This document shows, one piece after another, positions 34,775-44,900 of a DNA stretch of 64,000 nt. The translations under genes were made by a program, and so were the position numbers. The DNA is taken from positions 3,846,501 to 3,910,500 of the forward strand of contig NC_092317.1 of assembly GCF_036785885.1 (NCBI RefSeq), written 5' to 3'. Positions within the stretch are counted from its first letter, which is position 1, and each line of letters opens with the position of its first letter. This DNA comes from Coffea arabica. Its lineage: Eukaryota; Streptophyta; Magnoliopsida; Gentianales; Rubiaceae. The notes below the pieces were generated by a model. The model ran no database searches. It was not told where the DNA came from and worked only from the letters and a program-made list of their open reading frames with translations.

Positions 34775-37700
34775 CTAGGCCTTTTTAGCCCTCTTTGCAG
34801 CACTTTTAGAAGTAGATATATTTGCAGTATTCTTGGGCCTCTGATACAAACAAAACAATGAAGAGGCCATTACTTACAGTCAATAGCAATTTTTGCAGTC
34901 TTAAAAGTAGATATCTTTGCAGTCTCTTTAGACTATGCATGTAGTAGACAATACTTACAGCCAATCCAGGTGGTTCCCATGGGTGTCTCTTATAGAGAGA
35001 GGCCAATGTTGAATCACAACTACTTCGAGTGTGTCCAAATCTCCGACATACACCACATCTGTACTTGACTTTCTTACCCTAACAATTGGCAACCAGAAAT
35101 TCAAGTAAATAAATAATAGTATAGAAAGAAGTCAACATGCTATTATTAGTATGAACAAGTAGAGAAACATGAACTGGAGATGTTGCATTCTTTGTTGTCA
35201 ATGTTGAAGTAGGTGGTTGGCTGGTTGTAGGTTGATCTGGGATTTGACTGATGAGATCAAACAAGACTTGGTCATTTGTATCAGTCTCCAAGCCACTTGC
35301 ACCAAAAACTGCTTCAGGTGTGAAATTGGACTGCTGAGGTTGGGACTGCTTGTTTGCACCAGGATTCATAGTGTTGGGAGTCTGCTGTTGTGATTGAGAG
35401 CTACTTGTAATCGCAGTAGCTTGTTGCTGGACATTCTCTTGATCATGACTGCTTGGACACTTCCTACTATTGTGGCCCTTCTGTTTACACTTTCTGCACT
35501 TATAATCCATTAGACCAACTCTAGACAGTCTCTTTGTTTGTCCTCGAGAAGTTGTTGTAGCTGGTGGCTCATCTGGCTCTCTTCTTCTTACCTTCTTTGG
35601 CCGGTCAGGAAGCTTGATGGTTTCAGGTGGTAGGATAGGCCCCTGTTTCAAATCCTTCCACAAATGCTCACCATTGAGAGGATATATTATAGGCCCATAT
35701 GCCTTCATATAGGCCTCTTTTGAGTAGCATTCATGAACAAAGTTCTCGGGAGACTCCTTTGTCAAAGCAATAGCACTTATTGCATGAGCACAAGGAATGC
35801 CATTTAGTTCCCACCTTCTACAACTACAAGTTCTGCTAGCCAAATTCACAGTGTACCTATCCCCATACATACATCTCACCTCATAATTCCAGTCCCCTGA
35901 ATGTGTAGCTATACATGCATTAGAAGCAGTTTTTACCTTTTTCAACTTTTTTAAAATTTTGGGACATACCTTTCCTGTATATTTCTTCATCCACTCCCTC
36001 TTATTCTCCATTCTAACCATTAAATAAAGTCATATTGTTTCCAACATACCTAGTATAGGCCTCTCCCTTGCTTCTAAAATGCTGGAGTTGAAACTCTCAC
36101 AAAGATTATTCAATAAAATGTCAATTGTCACATTTAGGGGAGGTTCTAAAGTAAGCTCTGGACCATTGCTGTGGTGTTGTGTTGTCAACCAACCATTGAA
36201 ATGCACCCTCATCAACTGCTTTCAAAGCTTCCATCAAAGCCTTGAACAGATTTTTGTAAGGAGCACTTGCAAGTGCCCAAATTCTCTCCTTTAATGCCAA
36301 ACCACCATGCAGCTTTTTAAAGTTATTGTACTTGTGTCTCACACACATCCTATGCTCCACATCTGGAAGCAAATCTTGAATAGCTTGAATCAGTCTCTTC
36401 AACAAATAAAAAGGTGAAACCAGATCATCAAATTAAAACTAGCAAACTCAGTTTAAAAAAACCCCAGAAAAATACACTAACATACCTTTTGTTTATCAGT
36501 AATAATTGTCCAATGATTTTCATCTCTGATTTGGAGGTCATTCAGCAATTCACCTACGAACCATTTCCAAGTCAGCTTGTTTTCTATTTCCACCACAGCA
36601 TAGGCAATGGGGTACAACTGATCATTGGGGTCAATTCCTACAGCTGTAAGCAACACACCCTTGTGGGGCCCTCTAAGATGGCAGCCATCTAACCCGACAA
36701 CAGGCCTACAACCACTTAAAAAGCCTGTCTTGCATGCATTGAGACAAATATACAACCTCTCAAACCTATCTTCTCCCTCATCATTTTCAACAGTGGTCAT
36801 GAAAACATTTGAGCCAGGATTAGCCCTCTTTACTTCCCTACAATAGTTTCTTAGTTTGTTGTATTGGGCTTCATGTTCACCATTAACTAAACTCTCTGCC
36901 TTTTTCTTAGTTCTATAAGCTTGCCACCTAGAGATGTTGACATTAACATCAGTCTTCACTTTATCTGTGAGCGTAGTCACCTTCATGTCGGCCATGGCAG
37001 TCAGCTCCTTTTTGTATCTATCAACCAAAAAAGTTGAATTTGCTAGTCCGTGGTCAAATGTCCTCCCACAACTGTGTTTACCTTGCATGCTCTTGATTTG
37101 AAAAGTCTTTTTGTCTAGCATAACAGCTGTAGAAACTTTCCAGCTACAGTCCTTGCAATAAGCCGTAGCTCTTCTGCCATCATTTTTACTGAATTTTATC
37201 TTCCTTCCGTGAACCACTCCATGGCTCTTGCATGCCTTCATGAACAACTGCTTACAAGTAAAAATCTGCCCAACCTCAAATTTGGGATCAATCATATCAG
37301 TTTCAGGGTTAAATTTTGGAAACTTAGCTCTCTTTCTTGGCTGATCTTCTTTTTCTTCTGAGTCACACCAACTATCAAATTCATCTGAGTCAGTAGCATC
37401 TTCTTCCATCTCAGCATTCTCCACTTGACATGTTCTCTCCTTTGTACTCTTATTTGATTTGCAATTTTTGACAATTTTCTCCCATTCAGCTTTTCTTTCT
37501 TTAACAGATTTTACTATGTCTTCTTCATCACTGAACTCATAGTCACTATCAATGAACTTGTCACCATCAACAGATTCCTCATCTTCCTCAGCATGTGTCT
37601 CCTTCTTACTCTTCTTCTTTCTCTCAACTTTTTCAGCCTGCTCTTTATTTGTTGAGAATTTTTTCTGTAATGATTTCTCCTTTGGTGATTTGTTAGTAGA

Positions 37701-38381
37701 AGGTGCATTTTTTCCTGTATTCTGTACTTCTGAGTTTGTCCAATCTTGTTCTTTTCTAAAATTCTGATCAGGCCCTCCTATATTTGCTGCATTATCTCCT
37801 TTATCAGCAACTCTAATGTCAACTTCTGAAAGCATTTCACCTAAGTTCTCTCCTATGGCTACTTCCTCTATGTGTTTATTAGCTCCTGACTCACCAGCAC
37901 CTATGCTATCCTTTTCACCCTCATTTTCGGATTGAGTTATAGAAATATTAGTCATCATTATTTCTTCTACATCAGAAGGTTCTTCATGCACCTTACTACC
38001 CTGTTGATTTTCCTTAGGATCAGTCCCCTCTTTTGGTTTACATGGTCCAGCTTCACATTCACTTATGGAGTAGGTTTTTAAGTGCACAAAGTATACATCA
38101 ACCAGACCATATTTCACTCCGTCTCTAGCCAAATCCTGAGCAACATCTTCACATAACACATACACTAACCCATCCTCCATGTTCTTCCCGGGTATTAAGT
38201 AATAGCATATTACAGTAAACTCAGGATAACCCAGTTTTTCTGCAACCCTATCAAGTGTACATATAGACCATCTGTCAGGATTGCAACAGTCAACAATTTT
38301 TACACTACCCCCGCGGTATTCTTTGTTCGGCAACTCAGTGAATTCACCTCCATAGTGGACCCTAATGGAAAATCGATTCAT
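34775..38381 (-). pseudogene. MuDR-type MULE transposase (mudrA-like), broken
   Basis: The first exon runs from ATG 38381 to 36486 (donor AAG|GTATGT) and the second from about 36396. Order of parts: an N-terminal PB1-like region (MNRFSIRVHYGGEF), an acidic/Lys-rich linker, the MuDR zinc-binding region, and the MULE catalytic core with VVGLDGCHLRGPHKG and TIITDKQK. Then come EHRMCVRH, a SWIM finger (CSCRRWELNGIPCAHAIS) and a CCHC knuckle (CRKCKQKGHNSRKC). A further exon (35078-34969) encodes a second knuckle (CGVCRRFGHTRSSC), and small basic exons end KSAAKRAKKA at 34775. Two defects are visible: an extra seven bases after the codons for KCD near 36120, and a TGA at 36030-36032 where an arginine codon (CGA) is expected. 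It therefore looks recently inactivated and would depend on another copy for movement. Confidence 0.85.
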
Positions 38382-39380
38382 ACCATCTGCCAACCATTTA
38401 GGAGACAGTTAACAACAAAAAAATTTTTTGGGACCGACAGCCCATCTATGTAAAGCGACAACACAACACAATACAAGGGACCACATGTACTTACAACAAT
38501 TTAATACATAAAATTGACCACCAGCAACCCTAATCAATATAATAATGCTTCTTAACTGCACAAATCATGCTTATTGCAATTGTATTTAAACTATTCACAT
38601 AGTATCTGACATCATTCCATAAATTTTATAGTTTAGGGTTTAGAAAAACATACTGTAATTTGGGATCCGTTGAATGTCTTCTTCGTCCATCACTCTGGTA
38701 TGCTTGTTTCTTCTTCGCTTTAGTCACTAACGCTCCTTTTCATCAACATCAGTCCGCTGCTGGGTAGTGGGTAGTGATAATTAAGTTTTTTTGTTTGGTT
38801 GAGAGGAATCGGAGATGGAACGGTGAGTTAGTACCAAAATGGAGATTTTTTTTGGGAAGTATTCGTCCTTTACATTTTGGTTTTGGTCAACAGATAAGTG
38901 GTTTGGCATTTTTACCCTTGAAAAGTTGGCCATGTGGTGTGCGCGTGAGATATTCCGGGCAAAAATCAGTCGGAAAAGTGAAAAGGGACTCAAATTAATC
39001 CTTTTTTATTTGATAAGGACTGAAATTGATCATTTTCGATCTGAGGGACTAAATTTTCACATTTGCAATATGTGAGGGACTATTTGTGCAGTTCTCCCAA
39101 GTGGATTTGTATTGAGTATTAAAGTGAGTTGAAAAAGAATTTGTAAATTTAGATTGAATGTGAAGGGTTACTCATGAAGAATTGTAAATTTGGATTTAAT
39201 AGGAGGTTTTACTCATGAAGAATTAAATGTTGAAAAATAGTGAGTCCATAATTGTGAGAAGAGATGACCTTAGGTATTAAGATGAGATTGCATTAAGTAT
39301 TAAAGTAGGTTTAGAGAAGAGTTTATAAATTTGGATTTAATATGAGGGGTTACTCATGAAAGAGAGATTTATAAGAATTA

Positions 39381-40566
39381 CTAGGAGGGGAATGCTCGCG
39401 CATCGCACGGGTGTTTGGTGCTTATGGTTAAAGAAGATTTTACGGTAGTTCAAGCGAATATCAAAAAACTCACACACATTGAGTAATAAAATGAAGTAAC
39501 AAAATATCTAATGTATACTGGGAGATGGAGAAGGAAATTATGCATGCTATCTTGCTCAGTTCATATATTTTGAAACAAACACTTGTATATGAGCTTTTCA
39601 TTAATAAGACTAAATAAACTTTAAACAGATACCCAAACGATTCAGAGAATGTCAAATAAACAAAGTGATTATCCACTTAAAGATGCATCTACACAACATT
39701 CTTGTTGATGAAAGTAGCCAACTATGGCGGAGGCTTTTTGATCAAAGTAGCCAACATTCTTTTTGATCGAAGTAGCCAACATTCTTGTTGATCGAAACCT
39801 ATTCCAACAAAATCACACCATTTAAATTGTATAGAACAACCAACTTTGTGGGGAAACAATAATATCAACATTAAATTGCGCTAACGGAGTATCCAATTTT
39901 GGAATGAAAGCATTTAGCTAACAATAGAAATTACGGTTTTCCAAAGCAAATCATACCTTTGAAAAAAAGAATGAAACCTCACCTCAAGTTGAACCACCAA
40001 AAATAACTTCACTAGAGAACCATATTGAAATCTAGAGTACAATAGCAATACAAATAAGTATTTACCGGAAGATGAAAGGAACATAATGGAAGAATGTGAA
40101 GGGGCAGACATTTGAAGAATTGAAGTTGAAACTAATGCTCAATCATAAATTCCTTAATAAACCACATTGTCCTTGCTTTAATTGAGATGAAAATGACGTT
40201 TGAAGTTCTTCAAGTTATAATAGCAAAGTAATAGTGATAATTGATTCAAACCAAAATGAATGTCTCTGCAAGGACATTTAAGTAATTACACCAATAAAGA
40301 ACCTATTATGGGTTGTACCTATTGTAGAAAAGATGACCAAATAATCTCACATTCCCAAATTACCCAAACCTTTGAACAAATCATCACTGCATCTTTTAGA
40401 ATATAAGGACATTTCAGTAAACACAATAATACACACGCTATCTAAAGTAGTACCCAATACTATAACTACACTTAAAACCACGTCACAATCCCAAAATACC
40501 CCTACTCTTGCGGTTGAAATTCAAAGCTATTCTTTAATCCAAACTCATTCTTATATAATATAAGGA
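39381..40566 (-). mobile_element. non-autonomous Helitron
   Basis: Read on the minus strand it starts TCCTTATATTATATAAG and ends with the stem CGTGC-GAT-GCGCG followed by AGCATTCCCCTCCTAG and a T, the Helitron CTRR|T ending. There are no terminal inverted repeats or target duplication. It separates AAGAATTA from a sequence matching TGTCCCACATT; the same two pieces are joined uninterrupted at the left LTR (31922-31939), which is a paralogous empty site. No Rep/helicase coding is present. Confidence 0.78.
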
Positions 40567-40884
40567 CATCCTACATTGGTTCGAAAGATGAAAAAAGAAC
40601 GATTAATATATAAGTAAGAGACTGAAACCTAATAACTTAAATTTTTAGATTAGAATTAGATTTTTGATTTACATATTGAACACTTTGATAAGCTTTCTTG
40701 ACGTTGTTCTCCCTAACACATACTAATTGGGATGATGCCATACTAGTCTAGATCATGCTGACTTATTTGGGGGAAAATGGTGCCACCCTAGTCTAGATCA
40801 TGCTGACTTATTACGGAAAAATCCTTTCTTCAATATGATAATTTACTGGAAGAAGCAAGTCTTACTTAGACATAATATTTAAAA

Positions 40885-41844
40885 GGGTTAAATGTAGAAA
40901 ATCCTCATAAAATTTTATAGCTGTCGCATAATATACCCCAAAGCATATTTATAGACACTTTGCACCTTAAAAAAATTATCGTTCACAGATTTCACGATCA
41001 AACAAAAGCACGTGTCTTGCAAGTTTTGTCCGTTGAAATTTCTTGATAGAATTGTCCTCCTTCCAAACGAACATAAATGACTATCTCTACCTGACAAAAT
41101 ATTATTAAGAATAATTTTGTTGTCGAAAAAGAAAACAAAAAGTACAAAAAATTTTTCTTATCAAATGAGTAAAAATTTTCTAAAAAAGTGTCGTTAACCA
41201 ATAATATACTACTACTAATATTTTTTTTTATTTTAATCTTATTATTTGTCACTTTGCTATTAATAATTAGATTTATTATGAGCTCATTTGTTTTAGATGT
41301 ATCTAAATAATTTGAATACTATACAAAATATGCTTTGCACATAGCTAACATATATTTGCAATTATTATTACTACTAATAATTGAACACAAAAAAGAGATG
41401 AAAAGAGAATAAGTTGAAGTTCATTAAAAATAATATACAAATAATAATAGTAAAAATTAAAATAACTAGTCATACAAGACAAAAAAGAACAAGAAAAATG
41501 TAAAATGGAACAAGGTAAAGAGTAAAGAAAAAAGTACAAAAAATAATTGATATATAAATAATATTCCAAGTAATAGTTTTTTTTCACATACATCACATTC
41601 CAAAATTATTTAGATATTTTATTGACCATCACATCCCACTCCACGCAACACAATGGCCATGAAGGGTGCTTTTATCCATTCAATTATCATTTAAGAATAC
41701 AGTTATCATTTCAGTGGTAAGTAAATGGTGTATACAGATTCGTTAATTTTTAGTAGAATTTGAGTGCAAAGTGCCTATAAACATATTTTGGAGTGTATTG
41801 TGCAACAACCATAAATATTTATGGGAGTTTTTTGCATTTAACCC
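40885..41844. mobile_element. non-autonomous MULE, about 960 bp
   Basis: Terminal inverted repeats of about 90 bases (GGGTTAAATG at the left, CATTTAACCC at the right, with GCACTTTGCA-like blocks inside) are flanked by an exact 9-bp duplication TATTTAAAA at 40876-40884 and 41845-41853. The interior is AT-rich and non-coding. The TIRs differ from those of the 6.2-kb MULE. Confidence 0.88.
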
Positions 41845-41906
41845 TATTTAAAATACTAGTAGTCTTAATTTCACCTGCCGAGACATTCGTGTTTTGTTAG
41901 GCCTTG

Positions 41907-44900
41907 TGTAAAATCAGAAGAATTGGGAAAAGTTTCATTGTTTTCTCATTGCCATATGCTCTATATATACAAGTACAATGTGCATCAGGCTCCCGTGACT
42001 TCAGCCCCAATTTACCTAATTATGTGCAATTACCAATACTACCAAATATAGATAGATACTATAAACACAAGATACCCTAAACTGCAGCCGAGACTCCTTC
42101 ACTAAACTGCAGCCGAGACTACTTCACTAATACCCCCCCTCAAGTTGGAGCATGAAGATCAGAAATGCCCAACTTGCAAAGAATGTCATCAAACGAACGT
42201 TTGCCAAGAGCCTTGGTTAGGATATCAGCGAGTTGGTGAGACGAGGATACAAATTGGGGAAGAATGATACCACGACGAATCTCATCACGAACAAAGTGAC
42301 AATCAACTTCGATGTGCTTGGTGCGTTCATGAAACACAGGGTTGTGAGCAAGATGAAGAGCAGACTGGCTATCACAATAAATCCGCATAGGAGATGAGTG
42401 AGGGACACCAAGAGAAGCTAACAAACCCTTGAGCCATTTCAATTCACAAGTCGTAGAGGCCAAAGAACGATACTCTGCCTCAGCAGAAGATCGAGATACG
42501 GTATGCTGTTTTTTCGTTTGCCAGGAAATTGGAGAATCCCCAAGAAAGACAAAATATGCCGTCAAAGAACGTCGAGTCAAGGGGCAACTCGCCCAATCCG
42601 CATCACAATAAGCCGTAAGATGAAGAGAGGAATTAGAACGGAGCAAAAGACCTTGCCCAGGATGAAGTTTTAAGAAACGAACAACCCGAAGGGCCGCCTC
42701 CCAATGACTATGCCGTGGTTCCTGTAGAAACTGTGCCAAGATATGTACACAGTAAGACAATTCAGGGCGAGTAATCGTCAGGTAGATAAGACGACCAATA
42801 AGACGCCGATAAGGCATAAAATCAGGAAGGATCTCGTCCTTAGCCAAAGCAAGGTGATGATTTTGCTCCATTGGTGTGCCGGCAGGTTTAGCACCTAACA
42901 AGCCGGTCTCAGAAATAATATCGAGAGCATACTTTCTCTGACAAAGAAAAATCCCAGTCGAATTTCGCGCTACTTCAAGACCAAGGAAGTACTTCAATTT
43001 ACCAAGGTCTTTCATGTGGAAACAATCATTCAAGTAAGTTTTAAACGCATGAATGGCATCACTATCATTCCCACCTATCACCAGATCATCCACATAGACC
43101 AAAATGGTCAACTGAACTTTGCCACGCCGAAACGTGAACAAAGAATAGTCTGAGCCAGATTGCTGAAATCCATATTGAACCAGAGCCGCAGCCAGCTTGG
43201 CAAACCAACACCGCGGTGCCTGTCGCAGCCCGTAGAGAGACTTGCGCAGACGACACACTTTATCCGCTCCGGGTGCCGTAAAACCTGGTGGAAAACGCAT
43301 ATAAACTTCCTCCTCAAGGTCGCCATGCAAAAATGCATTGTGCACATCCATCTGATGCAATTCCCACCCACGGATCGCTGCTACTGCCAAGAAGGTACGA
43401 ACCGTGACCATCTTTGCAGTAGGTGCGAACGTCTCAGTATAATCAAGACCCTCGATCTGATGATTCCCGAAAACGACCAACCGTGCCTTGTATCGCTCGA
43501 TTGTTCCGTCTGCATGATACTTGATTTTGTAGATCCATTTACTACCAAGAGCCTTCTTTCCCGTAGGCAAAGTAGAAACTGTCCATGTCCCATTATCCTC
43601 TAGAGCCTCAACCTCCTTTCTCATTGCCTCACGCCAACATGAGTGCTGCATTGCCTCTTTAAAACTAGTTGGTTCAATCCCTGTAGTTACTGCAGCCACG
43701 AATCGACGATGCGACAGAGAAAATTTAGCACAATTCACATAGTTTGTGATGGGGTAGGGCGTACCTGAGGATGCCAAGGAAGAGGAAGGAGAGCTCGAGG
43801 AACTGAGGGCAGCTGTATGTAACACATAATCATGCAAACGAACTGAAGGCTGTCGCGCTCGTTTGCCGCGACCAAGATCGTCCACTGCACCTGTAACCTC
43901 TGCAACTTCAGATATTGGTACGATCCCATCTGCTGTCACGCCCTCTTCCACGGACTGTCCATCATATTCAGAGACTGGCGGAGATACCTCAATCTCAGGC
44001 ACGTCCTCCAATATAGTAGGCTCAATGACAGTAGGCAGAGGATCTGGAGTTGCCGACCTTGCGGAGTCCGTATGGGCAAAAGGAAACACGTGCTCAACAA
44101 ACTCAACATCTCGACTTTCAAAGCAAACCTTCCTATCTAGATCATACACCCTCCACCCCTTTTTACCATATGGATAACCCATGAATATGCACTTATGACT
44201 TCGACTTGCAAACTTATCCTTTTCCCGATTAATGTTCTTAGCATAACATAGGCATCCAAATACTCTAAGATGAGAAATAGATGGAGGGCTGTCAAACAAA
44301 ATTTCATATGGAGTTTTTCCATCCAAAATCAACGATGGAGTACGATTGATTAAATATCCTGCAGTGAGAATGCATTCTCCCCAAAATTGAATAGGTAAGT
44401 TAGCCTGAAAACGAAGCGCCCTACCAACATTCAAAATATGTCGATGTTTCCTCTCAACTCTTCCATTTTGTTGGGGTGTCCCAACCATGGAAGTGTGATG
44501 AATAATGCCACACTCCTTAAAATAATCACCTAAACAAGTAAACTCTGTACCATTGTCACTGCGTATAATTTTGACTTGTTTATTAAATTGTCTCTCGGTC
44601 ATAGCCAAAAAATTCTTAACAACATATGGGACCTCATGTTTTCCTTTTAACAAATAAACCCATACACCACGAGAACAATCATCAACAATAGTCAGAAAAT
44701 AGGTAGCACCACAAAAACTAGCCTCTCGATAAGCTCCCCACAAATCACAATGAATTAATTCAAAAATAGCACTAGCTTTACGGTCACTAATAGGAAAAGG
44801 AATACGAGTTTGTTTTGCCCGGAAACAAACGTCACAAGGTTCATGAACACCTTTATTTATCTCTATACTACCGTCTATTGTAGGGAGCTTTTCTATGACT

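Larger units (their letters stand above)
32928..39098. mobile_element. Mutator-like element (MULE) with 245-bp TIRs and two converging genes
   Basis: The terminal inverted repeats at 32928-33172 and 38854-39098 start GGGAGAACTGCACAAATAG and match over 245 bases with about six differences by eye. The nine bases AAGTGGATT flank both sides (32919-32927 and 39099-39107), an exact 9-bp duplication as expected for Mutator. Inside are a GRF zinc-finger gene (+) starting just inside the left TIR and a MuDR-type transposase (-) starting inside the right TIR, meeting tail to tail around 33.6-34.8 kb. TIR identity and the intact duplication suggest a fairly recent insertion into the TRIM-like element. 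Confidence 0.95.
31929..40718 (+). mobile_element. TRIM-like non-coding LTR element hosting nested transposons
   Basis: Direct terminal repeats of about 152 bases lie at 31929-32080 (TGTCCCACATTAG to CCCTAACA) and about 40567-40718. A primer-binding-like TGGTATTAGAGC (matching initiator tRNA-Met with one change) follows the left repeat. The interior is made of diverged short repeats with phrases such as GGGCAAGTGGATT and GAGAAGAGATGACTTTAGG and has no coding frame. Subtracting the nested MULE (32928-39098) and Helitron (39381-40566) leaves about 1.4 kb, a miniature LTR element. The two repeats are clearly diverged, so it is an old fossil, older than both insertions. Confidence 0.6.

Noticed and set aside
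43160-43603. Plus-strand frame of 147 codons inside the Copia element
   Set aside because: It is antisense to the reverse-transcriptase part of the polyprotein and shows no independent features.
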